A stretch of 64,000 bases of DNA from Archegozetes longisetosus (taxonomy: Eukaryota; Arthropoda; Arachnida; Sarcoptiformes; Trhypochthoniidae), in assembly GCA_018873245.2 (NCBI GenBank), contig JAEMBT020000005.1, positions 4,140,001-4,204,000 of the forward strand, in the 5' to 3' direction. Under the pieces are notes generated by a model. The model did no database searches and was not told the DNA's origin. It saw nothing but the letters and a program-made list of their open reading frames with translations. Below are positions 11,354 through 22,865 of this stretch, in pieces; within the stretch, counting starts at the first letter, position 1; each line of letters starts with the position of its first letter. A program made the translations under genes and the position numbers.

Positions 11354-13758
11354 AAGCTGCCAAACAATTTAATCTCTTAGTTTATAGCCACAAGTTTATA
11401 AATGGCCACTAACTCATCTTAAGTTTTCTGATTACAATTTTGCAAGTCAATAACTTTTGTGATCTGTTTGGTACCGAATTCTGAAAAACTTGTAATATCT
11501 GTAAATTTCTAACTACCTGTCGAAGGAATTTCGTTGGTTTCTTACTTTTGCAGGTTTTTTTATTTCTGTTGATAAGAAAACAACTATAAAATGAAGTATC
11601 CATTTATTAATTGTAGCTACTTAGTCATCAATTTTAAGAATGATTATTTTGAAAATTTATAAACTTTTAAGAATGCTATTTATTTTATCTTTCAATTAAT
11701 CTTTAAATACAACAGCATATTTGAATTTGCAAGACTAGTTTTTAATAGCATCTACTGTTGTTTAAAAAATCACTTAAATCACGCAGATTTCAAAATTTTG
11801 ATACTGCAGTAGAAGTACTGCTATTTTAATCAATTGCCTGCTGCTCTAACTTATATGCGCGCAAAGTTGAGTTAGATTTAGCTAAATGTTAGCACTTTCT
11901 GCAACTCATCATTTTTCCAAAAGCCGTCGAGTGCAACTGCAACGTTTGATAATCCCTTAAAAATACTTTCATTCTTCTCTCATCTACAATGATAGAAAGT
12001 TACCCAAAATCTAACATCCAATAAAACCACAGCTTAATAAACTATTGAGTATTTACACGCGATCACAAACTATCGTTGAGTTCAATTAACGTATGAACCA
12101 TTCAAATTGGTCTCAGTTTAAATTGGATTACTAAATTGTTTGATAAACAATGCTTTTGTCAGTCGCAATCGAGCCAATGGATAGAACAAAACAGATAATC
12201 CAACAATTATATCAGTGTAACAAATAATACGAGCAAGTGGAATAAACCTCCAAGGAGAAGTCATCTTGAAGAAGAGAGTAGACATCTCTGGGCAGTCAGA
12301 CTGATGAGAGTGTGTTCAGTCTGATAAGTATAAAAGGATGACCTAAAAGACGATCGTTTCTGAGGGCACTAAAATTGCAAGACCGAAAACAAGGCATAAG
12401 TTTGACAATCAAAGTGATGAGTAGGAATTGATTCGTTGACGAAGAACGTCGAGAAAGAAAAGCGTGGCAACATCTAGTACTCAATCTGTACTGAAGACAC
12501 CGTACAGTTTGCCAAAGACTAGAGGAAGACTTGAAAAGAAGCAGTGTCAAGTCCACTCAAATCTACTAACGAGGAACAAATGAGATCAATTGTTTTTACT
12601 CTAAATCATATTTTGGTTTCGATTTATTGATTTGATCAAGTTTTTGAGTTTTGTTATTATTTTCATTGTAAACTTGAGAATATTTCGAATTATTGCAAAT
12701 AAATTGTTTAAAAGTCAATATATTTAGAAACAAAAGTTATCTAAATATATTTCAAATTTAGATTGAAATTATGAATCTAAAAATGTTTAAGTTTTTTATA
12801 TTCAAATTGAACTGGTCAATATTGAGATTAAGTGCCATCCAATAACTTAGATTCTACACAGTCTGAAATTTTTAGCTCTATTTATCGTTATGCGAGTATT
12901 AGTAAGATTTTCAATTAAATCGCTTTCTAATACTTTAACAATTGGTTGAAAATAGTTGTAAAGGTGCCAGTTGTTTCAAGTTTGACTCATTGAAGCAACA
13001 AAACTAGAATCAATAAAGGCGACAACAGTATAAAATCAATTTTCAAGTGTTTATTAGTATTTTAATCTCACAACATTCAATCTTAAGATAAATGACAGAT
13101 TAAATAAATGTTTACGAAATCGAAGGCATATTAGAGAATAAAATGTTTTCAAAGTATTAACTAACTATTCAGTTTAAGTCACCTGAATAAGAGTTTGAAC
13201 GAAGCAAAATCTATCTCCTAAAACAATTAGATCTCAAATTTCTCGTTAGTCATTAGGTAAGCACTAATGCGAAAAACGAAAAATCTGCTTGGAATCCATC
13301 TGATAAGGCAAACAATTGTTTGGGACGACTATTCTGGAAAAGTTAAGAGATCTTCATATCTTAAGGTGTTTTGGAAAAACTTCTAATTAGAGAAACGTAT
13401 AAGATAAATACAAAATAAAATATCAATTAGGGGCTAAGCTAAGATTTGACAAAAATATTATTATAAAACTCCTTTCATATCTGGATAACCTTTGATTTTT
13501 GCAATCAATTAGAAATGAAGTCAAATTGATAAGAGATTTATAACTGCAAAAACATAAGAAGAGTGAGAAATAGACCAATAGCTCAAAAAGGATTAATTGT
13601 TGCTAATCAATTGGCAACATTATAATCTATGGTATGACAACTAATATTCTTATATGTAGTTTTTGACACATAACATTCTTATATGTGATTGTTGACACAT
13701 CGCAGCTAAATCGTATGCTAAATTTGAATAAAAAAAGTAGAGTTGAGTTCGTTATGCA
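11354..13758. other. intergenic with one GC-rich coding-like island
   Basis: Mostly AT-rich with no named gene. The exception is about 12225-12560, where GC rises and several minus-strand frames are open. The best is 12285-12118, a 55-aa ATG-to-stop frame with one hydrophobic segment (IICYTDIIVGLSVLFY) and basic flanks. A possible acceptor (CTCATCAG) lies just upstream of it. No family was recognised. Confidence 0.35.
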
Positions 13759-16060
13759 ATGGAATTGAGTGTGATTAATATTGATAACTGGATTAAAGAA
13801 AATCAAGCATTTTTTCTTCCACCGATTTGTAACAAACTAATGTACTTTTTAGCTAAATTACTCTAACTGCAAAATAATTGAACTCAATTAATTACAGGCA
13901 CAATGACCAATTGAAAGTATTTTTTGTCGGAGGTCCGAACCAACGCAAGGACTACCACATCGAAGAAGGAGAAGAGGTTTCTGTTAACAACATATATACG
14001 AACTATTGTTTCGTAACTGATTCTGTTGAGAATCGCACTCACATTTCAATTCTGTTAAATCTAACTATACTTAAACTTATGAGATATCATATATAACGTG
14101 ATTTTCAGCAATGCAGTCAATAGTGATCTAAATGAAAAAATAGTTCAAATTTTCATCTTATGTTTACAGCTATTTTATATGGTTAAAGGAGACATGTGTT
14201 TGAAAGTAGTAGAGAAAGACAAACACAAAGACGTCATCATTAGAGAAGGAGAAGTTTTTTTGTTGCCCGGAAGAATACCACATTCACCACAGAGAAAACA
14301 AGACACAATAGGTCTCGATTATTAATTCGTTATAACCATTCCCAACTTAACAAAACTCTTTAAATATTTGCTTCAAATATAGTTTTTGATTCTTCCCAAT
14401 TTCAATTCTTTCACTCTTTCTAAACGACTATAGGCCTGAATATTCTTTAGGATTTCATTTCAAATCTTTCAATAATCATAAAGTTTCAATGCATTAACGT
14501 CAAATGGATTTTCTGTATTTTAAAGGCTTAGTTATCGAAAGAGAAAGACTTAAAAAAGAAAAGGATGCGCTTCGATACTATATTGACGGTTCAAATGACA
14601 TTCTATACGAGCGATGGTTTTATTGCGAAGATTTAGGCACACAATTGGGGCCACTTATAAAAGAATTTTTTTCATCTCAAGAATACAAAACTGGGAAACC
14701 AAGCATCGGTGAGTTTTTGAAATCAGAAACAAACTTAAGATAAATTTGATTGTATTACAGACTCAATATCAGCAAATGTTCCCTATTCTCCTGATAACAC
14801 TCGTCAACTTATCGAACCTTTCAATTTAAACCAATGGCTTCAAACTAATGCAGATGAAATTAATAGTGTAGGATATAAGTCCTTGTTTGGAAATCATTTC
14901 CGGACTCAAGCGCTAGTCTTTGGTGGCAATAAACAACAACAGATTGTTAACAGTTGTGAAACTTTTTTGCTTCAATTGGTGAGTAAATCAAACAAATGAT
15001 CACTTTGTATGAGTGACATGGCAGATTAGAAAATGTACACACAGACAAATTATGAACTTTAACCTCAGTAAAACTATAAAGTATCTTACTAAGAATCACA
15101 ATTTTAAATAACTTTAGCTAGCTAAATAACTATTTCAACTATCAACAGTTTTAATTGGCTTTTCAGTTCGTTCTGATTGTGTCAGCTTATGTAAAAAGGG
15201 ATTACCTTCGACACTCAAGTCATATTACATACAAGTTATTTAAGAACTTTTCAATTTAGATCACAACTTTTATCAATCTTACTATACCTTATACTAGGTT
15301 GAGTTAGCTTGGATTAGGTTAGGTTATGTTAGGCTAAGCTAGGCTAGGATGATGGACTAGGTGTAGGGGATTACCGTTGAGCACAAGTGAAACTCATATC
15401 TCCCTAATACCTAGACAGGATTGAACCAAAACCAACTGGAACGCCAACACTGATCAAATAGTTTTGTGTTGAATGTTTCTCTGAAATATAACAAGAGGGC
15501 GATAGCTGTACTATTATATCTGAAAGCATGTTGATTTTTAACTTAGACATAGTGTACTCAATTGTATGTTTTGAACTTAAACTTCGTATGCATGCGATTT
15601 ACTCGTTAGTGAACAAAAGCAAAAAAACTTAGTTTTCCTTCTTAGAGGAACTAAAAAACAAAATTAGGACATAAACACACGCAAACAAAATAAGAATATT
15701 ATTATCACATTACTTAGAAACACTACAAAACCAGAAAATTTACCACTAAAGTAGAGAATATCAATTTGATAAATTACTTCTTTCGCCGATTATTTCAGTT
15801 ACTTTCAATCATTTCTTATTCAATACTTTCTCAATGCTTCTCAACTATTTCTGAGCAATTACTGAATATTTTCTGAATTACTTCTGAACATTTACTGAAA
15901 GTTTTCTGAACAATTTCTGAACATTTTGCTGAACATTTTGCTGAATATTTTTCTTTATATTGGTCAATAGAAAAATGGATGTGATGTGGAATTGAAATCA
16001 AGATGTATTGAGCTAAAGGAAGGAAACAGTTTACTTATACCAAATGGAGTGAGGTATTAA
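13759..16060 (+). CDS. HAAO: 3-hydroxyanthranilate 3,4-dioxygenase
   Basis: Fe(II) cupin enzyme of the kynurenine pathway. It opens the ring of 3-hydroxyanthranilate to give the precursor of quinolinate and NAD. Exons: 13759-13841, 13898-13976, 14170-14311, 14526-14708, 14761-14978, 15971-16060, giving 264 aa in frame. Iron ligands are all present: His48 in [10 protein letters not shown], Glu54, and His92 in RIPHSPQR. The substrate-binding arginines Arg44 and Arg96 are also in place. The core matches the animal enzyme closely ([44 protein letters not shown]). Exon 4 uses an AAAG acceptor. The C-terminus ends NGVRY, about 20 residues earlier than the human protein. The GAG/GTATTA sequence at the end could be a donor for a further exon, so the last few residues are less sure. 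Confidence 0.95.
15295..15356 (+). repeat. degenerate TTAGG-like tract in HAAO intron 5
   Basis: The tract reads as repeated TTAGG/CTAGG words (GGATTAGGTTAGGTTATG, then TTAGGCTAAGCTAGG and similar). TTAGG is the ancestral arthropod telomere repeat. This copy is short, imperfect and interstitial. Confidence 0.45.
15834..15955 (+). repeat. imperfect TTTCTGAACA tandem repeat in HAAO intron 5
   Basis: About ten spaced copies of a word close to TTTCTGAACA or TTACTGAATA fill the last 130 bases before the final HAAO exon. The repeated pyrimidine-rich word lies directly in front of the branch-point and acceptor region (AATAG at 15966-15970). Confidence 0.5.
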
Positions 16061-19000
16061 TGAAAATATGATAAAAATAAGCTTATGCTTAGTGACTAAA
16101 AACAAATTCATTGCCATAGTCTGAAGTCTGAAACGAATTTCCTTCGAGTCTGACCTACAATTTGCTTTTGAACAAATAGCTAAACTCTCTTATTATACTA
16201 GTTATGTGCACGAATAATGCTTTTCTTCCAATTCATTTATTTAATCATTAAGAAACGAAAGCATTTTCAGAAAAAACGAATTAGAAAAAAATAATTAGAA
16301 ATTTATTTTCTGACTTAAATAATAATTAAACGCAGTTGGACGAAAATTGCGAAACAGTTAGAAATATCGAAGCGTAAAATTTGAAAGCATGAATTTTTAA
16401 ACGCTAAACTTCAACAAATTCTAGAAATAGAGACCAAATTTAGGACTAGAAAAATATATTTAAAGCTGTATTTGCAAGTAATTAGTGGATATTTATTTGA
16501 TTTATTCAATGTGTGTTGGATATTGTCCATGCATTATGGATTTAGACAACTAGGATAAAACTTATTCATTCATCCTTTTAATTACAATCAATTCATAAAA
16601 TTAATTTCTATTCAAATTAACTAATCTTACCACTGATACAAAAACTCATTTTCTGCTTAATTTTCAATATTTAGTTAAGCTATAAACCCAATAGTATGTT
16701 ATTAATGCCACAAATAATTAGGTAATCTTTTCAATTCAGATCGTAGAGTACCCAAAAGTATGATTTCATTCCTTATCAATACCTTTTCATTCACGTAACT
16801 TAATAGAAAATTAAGATTGTGCTCAACCGAAAACACATTTAGGTGTTTATATGAACAAGTTGATTTATCTCTTCAAAAGCAATGACACATTTAAAAGAAG
16901 AGATACTTATGATTACTTTGTGCAAACATTTGTTTGCATAGGATGTTTAAGGCATAAGATTTGTTGATTCACTTTCCTGAAAACACTCAACTATATCAAG
17001 AATAACACGCGGATTGCATTTAATCCAAATTGATTTGCAGACAATTGCAATCTCTGAATATGTTTAGCAAATGTTACACATATTTCTTAGACCAAATACA
17101 ATAGCGTGAGTTGTAAAACATATCGGAAATTGCACTTCTAAAATTAGATTTCCTATTATGCTCTAACTTTATTAAATTAGTGCAAATGCATTTTGATAAG
17201 TTCTTATGGAAACAAATGATTTGTTTAGAAAGGCAAATACTCAAACTATATTTGAGATATTGCCTAATTTGATGTTAGGTTTAAGTTAGATTTTCTTTAG
17301 GGTTGCAATCATATTGAGCTCACCACAAAACTTATCTAAAAAGAGTGAAATCTGATCCTTCAATCTCAATACGAAGTCGACCGCATTTCTAGACATTTCC
17401 AGATTTCAGAACATTTAAACCAATAAACTCTTATCTCTCGATCAGTTCGTGATTCATGTTATTTAAATTTTTCTTACAAAGTCAATGAAACATTCAATTT
17501 TGATATCTAAATATAACTTGAATTGAAGGTGATCTTAAACTAATTATCCTAAAAAGCATTGTAGCAGTTTCGATTTATTATTCATGTTAAGCATGTAGAA
17601 TTTGACTGAGATTCTGACTGAAGATTGAGATTCTGACAGAGAATCCTGTCGCGATTCCTATGGCGTATTGAATTTGTTTTGTAGGTTTGTGACAATCAAT
17701 ATGAATTTATCTTATATTGATAGTAGATTTTCTTATTTTAGATGTTCATTGAAGTCTGATTGTGGTGGTTATACACTTGTAGTCTCAATGCCATTTCCAA
17801 ATGACGATTAAATATATATAATAATATTAACCTAGAAATTAATGCGATAGATAGCTATCCTGAATAAAAGAAAATTCATTTTATATATGAAATCATTTGA
17901 AATAAATCCAATCGAAATAAAAGTATGATTTATTTAGACTTTTAGTATTTTATTGAAACTGCACTTAACACAAATAAATATAAAAGTTTTAATCACTTAT
18001 GCAAACAGTACTGAAATGCAAATGAAGCTCAGCTTTAACTCAAAACTGATAAAAATGAATGACTGTTCAAATGATAGCATAACTGATAATTAACATAATC
18101 GAAATTGTTTTATAGTAAAGTTTTAGTGAAAAAATGACACCATATATGAAAATAAAATCTTATATAACTTGTACCATATCCTGGAATTTGAGGAAAAATT
18201 GGCAAACTATCAAACTTTAGTATTGACTATTTTGATTTATGAATTTATTTGAAATTAAATTAGAGCTAAATTAGAGCTAAATTAGAGCTAAATGAGGGGA
18301 AAGTGATCTAAAGATAACTGCTCTCTAGTAAGGTCAAAAGTGTACAGTTTAGAAAAATAATAGAATAATAAGAGTTGTTATCAAATAAGATAAGAGAAAT
18401 TAAATGATGGTAAGAAACTTGCTATAATTAAATTATGCTGTTTAATTGCCAAGCAATGTAACGGTTAGTATTAGGTTCTAAAAAAGTAAATTCAATAGTA
18501 CTGAATAAGAGTTACGCAACTCAATCATAACTTATAAGCAAAAGCGTGATCGTTAGGGAAAATACATCTCAAGTCTCGCATCGCTACTAATAACTATTTT
18601 TTACAACTTTCATGCGTCACATGTTATGCTGTGGCTATGAGTATTAAAATGAATCAAACTGATGGTAAAAATACATTCAAATTACGTAATACTAGCAATG
18701 GATATGATTGATATGGACTGAAAACATAAATGCACAACTAATCCAAAATAGATGTTAATTGATTGACTAGATTTTGTTTACTGTCTAAAAACTGTTTCTT
18801 CAAAATGCTTTCCCAACAATTTTTGCAAATGGTTTCACTATTTTACCACTTTTATAACCAATCCCTTATACTCTGGTGTTTGCAACAAATACCACTTTAG
18901 AATTATTTCAATTGAAAGTTTGACAACAACTAAAAGTCAATATATAGAAAAACAATAATTATTACTTTGATGAAAAAATCTTACTTTACTTTTGTTAAGT

Positions 19001-20200
19001 TTTATTATTGATTAGTTCATGTGTTCAATATTTGTCACGAAATTTGAACGATTCAACTCGATTGTAGCTAATTGTTGATTGAAGACTTCAAGAAATATAC
19101 ATATAATGAAATTAGACTTTTAAGAAATGTTTAATAATGATAATTAGATTTGATTTTAGCTAGAATTATGTTTTATAAATAGAAATATATTTACGAGTAG
19201 TAACAAATCGACTAATAGTGGTAGTAGTTATTGAGAAAATATGAGTAAGCTAAAAACTAATACTATTCATAAGAGACTAAACAGTAGAGAAATAATAAAA
19301 TAGAGTAGATAGTAATGAGAAAAGGATGTAAAGAGCATAGAGTAGAGCAAGTAGTGATATGAATCCAGGAAGCAACGAATCAGCATAGAAGAGAGCCAAT
19401 TAAATATAATTGATTGATTAGGAAAGCAGCTAACTTTCTATATGTTATATTTCTCTTATCTCTAATCGTTCCGTTCTGCTTTAACTCTCATTTCAATTGA
19501 ATTGGCATTTTTATATGCCTTTTATCAACTGCCACTTGTTAAGGGCTCCTTTTTTTCTTCTCAGCTCTTTTCTAAGGAATAACTCGAGAAATTTATAGAA
19601 AGAGGGTTCTAAACAGTGTTCTGGTCATAAATATGAAACGCAGTTTGTTGTGCATGGTTTCAAATTGAAGATTGCTGACAGTTAAACTTTGAAACCATTT
19701 GATTCTGTGCAGTGGTTTTATTTGCCTTTGAAACACACCACTGCAATAAAGATTAGCGCTGTTACAGTACTCGATCCCCTCTTTTTATGCCCATCTTTCT
19801 CGGTATTGTGCCTAAACATTTTCAATTGAGGGCTTAAGTCCCTCTCTTTAAATTAAACATCGCTATTACGACACAGATTGCAATTATTAATAATCTATTG
19901 CTGCACATATCCTAAACTGCAACAACTAATTTCCTCTTCACGTCCCATTCAATCGAAAAATTTACATATTTAGCAAATGTTTTTTGACATTCAAGGAAAA
20001 AACTATTAGCAATTAATTCAGCTCTAAGACTGGATTATGGAAATGAAATGAAACTTGGATTTTGTTTACTGTAAACAAAGATCTATGGCTTTGTTTTGAA
20101 TGCATAGTTAGCTAACTGAGTATTGCATAATAGATTTGGGATTTAAATATGCATAGAATGGTATTTCGTTTCGAAATCTTGTATTGTCAAGGTATGGAAT
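16061..20200. other. intergenic, no named gene
   Basis: AT-rich and mostly featureless. A 13-bp tandem repeat (AATTAGAGCTAA, about three copies) lies at 18257-18293. A short minus-strand frame with an ATG (17396-17286, 36 aa, amphipathic, beginning MSRNAVDFVLRLK) has an internal GTGAGC donor and slightly raised GC, so it may be a first exon. Nothing else was supported. Confidence 0.4.
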
Positions 20201-20424
20201 GGCATGTGATGGTTGGGTCAGCTGAGCCCAACTACATTCATTCTCCATCTACAGTATTCATACAGTGTAAACAATTTAATATTTTCTCATCTTACTACAA
20301 ATAGTTTATGCAATCAACTAATACAAACAGAGGTTTTTATTGAATCTATATTTGGATCAGTCTATGAAATACTCTCGACAAGTGTTAAGTCAACAGAGTA
20401 ATGAAATACTCAAAAAATTCGCCA

Positions 20425-20700
20425 TTAATCAGGTTTAATTGTAGAAATCGGGTATAACAGAAGTAAGTGAAACATCTGTCTAGCAGTTCTGCCACTTTCC
20501 CACGACGATACGACCTGATGCACATTCTGGCAGTAGGGCTTAGTTTGGCGAATCCTATGCGATAGAGAGGGGCTTCGGAGAAGATGCATCTCAAGCGGAG
20601 GACTTTTACAATAGTTGGAGGGGGAGGCCGTCAAAAGGACACCGATCGGACTAACACGTTGTGTTGCACGACTACTACCCAAATATTGAGTCCAGAGTAC
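20425..20700 (-). other. GC-rich coding-like island, unidentified
   Basis: About 250 bases with clearly higher GC than the surroundings. The minus strand is open for 85 codons (20682-20425) in one frame and 69 in another. The longer frame is rich in Ser, Pro, Arg and His and resembles a disordered region of a regulatory protein. No start, domain or family was recognised. It may be an internal exon. Confidence 0.3.
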
Positions 20701-20943
20701 ACTACGCCAGCTCTTTCATGACTGACAGTCATATAAGTTAGTTTTCAAATTGAGTCCAATGTTCACGAACTGCTATATTCTACAAAATCACTATAAGAAC
20801 TTATTATCTTCCAGTCAATGCAATTTTTCTCTTAATTTGTGTCGACTCACAGACCAGTAACTGGTGCAAACGTTTTACTATTCTTTATGACTATCAATAA
20901 AGTGAAGTATAGTCTGAAGTATACTCTGAAGTGTACTCTTTTG

Positions 20944-21169
20944 AAGTTTAGTGAGCAATGGTTTTGATTTAGATTTTGAAAATTTCGTTCTGAACGCACT
21001 AGTAAATAAGACTATTTATGAAAAGCAGAACTTTGCATATTGTTGTGAATCTAGTAATTTAACAGAACATGCATTTAGGATATCCGAGTTCATGGGCATG
21101 TTATCCTCAATATACGGAAATGCATGTGGAAACCAAATCTCGCATGAGAGAACTCTAGCTAATTATTAG
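20944..21169 (+). other. possible exon, unidentified
   Basis: An open frame behind a GTTTAG acceptor-like sequence runs 72 codons to a TAG at 21167-21169. It begins SNGFDLDFENF and contains paired cysteines (AYCCESS). It has no ATG near its beginning, so it would be a terminal exon. A dinucleotide repeat starts right after its stop. No family was recognised, and chance openness cannot be excluded. Confidence 0.2.

Positions 21170-21172
<3 letters not shown>

Positions 21173-21242
<70 letters not shown>
21173..21242 (+). repeat. (TC)35 microsatellite
   Basis: An uninterrupted run of about 35 TC dinucleotides, the longest pure microsatellite in the window. Confidence 0.97.
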
Positions 21243-21244
<2 letters not shown>

Positions 21245-21989
21245 AATACTCGAAAAATGTGCTTTGACTTTCACTCATGAATAATGAATTGAATTGAAAA
21301 TTAATTTATGCATTATGGGACCTATTCTATGCTATAATTCGTAATGCAGAAACCTAAAAGCTATTAATCGAATGTTTGGAACAATCAATTAATCAGAATT
21401 AGCAGTCAATCATACTTATAGTGGGACCGAAAATAACAATGCATAAATACAAGGATATAGACATTATAATAGGATGTAAATGATTATGAAAAAGTAGTTA
21501 ACTTTAAATGATCTGACTTTCTTTCCTGAGACGAGCTAATGCTTTGAACAGAAACCACTTCGCTAATAATGTTTACAAACCAAACAGAAATTCATTCCTC
21601 ATTCAATTGATTCCAGAAACTAATATCTTAACAATTATGGTAGTCTAAGTTTAAATAATAAAACTTTTTGTTTCCAAGGGTTGGTTTAGCAGTAGTCGCC
21701 GATTGTTTTAGTCTTATGGGTCTGGAATGGACTCTCGAAAGGGGTCGACTCTAATCTTAAAGGGCTTTCAACTGATTGAAATCAGTGTTTGCAATCAAAA
21801 TGAAAACAATCTACACAAATAGACTATTGAAAACAGGCTACTCTTTGCACTGAAAGCTCCACATCAACCTCTAAACTTTTCTAATAATTGCAAACTGATC
21901 AGTTTCAACTTGTTTCAGACTTTATAATTAGTAATTCAAAGTGATATTTGCTTAGCTAGAAATTAGGTAAAAGTAGAAGATAAAAGTTA

Positions 21990-22103
21990 ATGTTCATCTT
22001 TGACCTCTGGTTCAACTTTGCGATAGTTGGAGGAATTGGGGCGTTCAACTTGCACTCGATTCTGGTTAGCATTTATATAGCATTCAAGGTGAAAGACATT
22101 TGA
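21990..22103 (+). other. candidate 37-aa membrane micropeptide or an antisense terminal exon
   Basis: The plus strand has an ATG-to-TGA frame of 37 codons with a hydrophobic span (FNFAIVGGIGAF, then ILVSIYIAF) and a charged tail (KVKDI). GC content is well above the local background. The minus strand of the same bases is also open, and behind an AACCAG acceptor it would end in a hydrophilic tail closing with KDEH and a stop. Only one of the two can be right. I cannot decide which, and no family was recognised. Confidence 0.25.
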
Positions 22104-22400
22104 CTACTACTTCTTATATTCTCTTAGAAATTAGGTCGAACTGATTTTTAAAAAGCTGAGAAAAAAATCAAAACTCAAACTCTATTCAAACAGTCCTGTT
22201 AGTGATCAGAGCGCGCAAACAGACAAAGAGAGGCTAATAATACCAGTTTGAAAGCTTGAAAGTCGATCGAATGGCAGTTTTTATCAAAACAAATATACTA
22301 GGATTAAAGTTGATCATTGACGAGTAGAAGGGTATAGGCGTTGGTGTTTGAGGACCAAACAGGATGACTGATTAGTGGTGGTATATTTTTATTTCACTAA

Positions 22401-22865
22401 TTATAAGTAGGACAAATCTGAGTTAGTCGTGGCCCATATATCCGGGTAGTTGGATGTCAAGGTTGCCCAAACTTGCCAAGTCATCCATTCCCAGTATTTT
22501 CGGTAAACTCTAGTTTCTTTAATCATATCTGTCTATTACTCTAGTGCTTAGTTTGTCACAGAAGTACTCTGTCTGTAGCTATAGCATTGTCTATGGCAAT
22601 GGCACTAGGTCTATGGCAGTAGCATTAAGTCTATGGTAGTAGCGTTACTCTATTGCAATAGCATTATCTATGGTAATAGCATTAGGTCTATGGCAATACT
22701 ATTGACTCTACGCCAATAGTATTTAACTGTTACACAAAAACGCAAGAATTAAACTCTAATCAAAACAATCTCTTCTTACGCATAATGAACTTGTCTTTGA
22801 CAGATGGACACGCTTGGATGAATTTTTAGCTCAAGGAGAACCATTGGCGGTTTCGGGGTTGAAAA
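22401..22865 (-). other. coding-like islands flanking a tandem repeat, strand uncertain
   Basis: Two GC-rich islands (22401-22509 and about 22780-22860) are open in more than one frame. On the minus strand a strong donor (GC/GTAAGAAG at 22780) and an acceptor (CTAG at 22510) can join them in phase into a frame that ends at TAA 22401-22403. On the plus strand, the first island is followed by a GTAAAC donor. The product is not recognised on either strand. Confidence 0.25.
22570..22724 (+). repeat. imperfect ~20-bp tandem repeat
   Basis: About seven diverged copies of a unit close to TCTATGGCAATAGCATTAGG. It lies between two coding-like islands. Confidence 0.8.
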
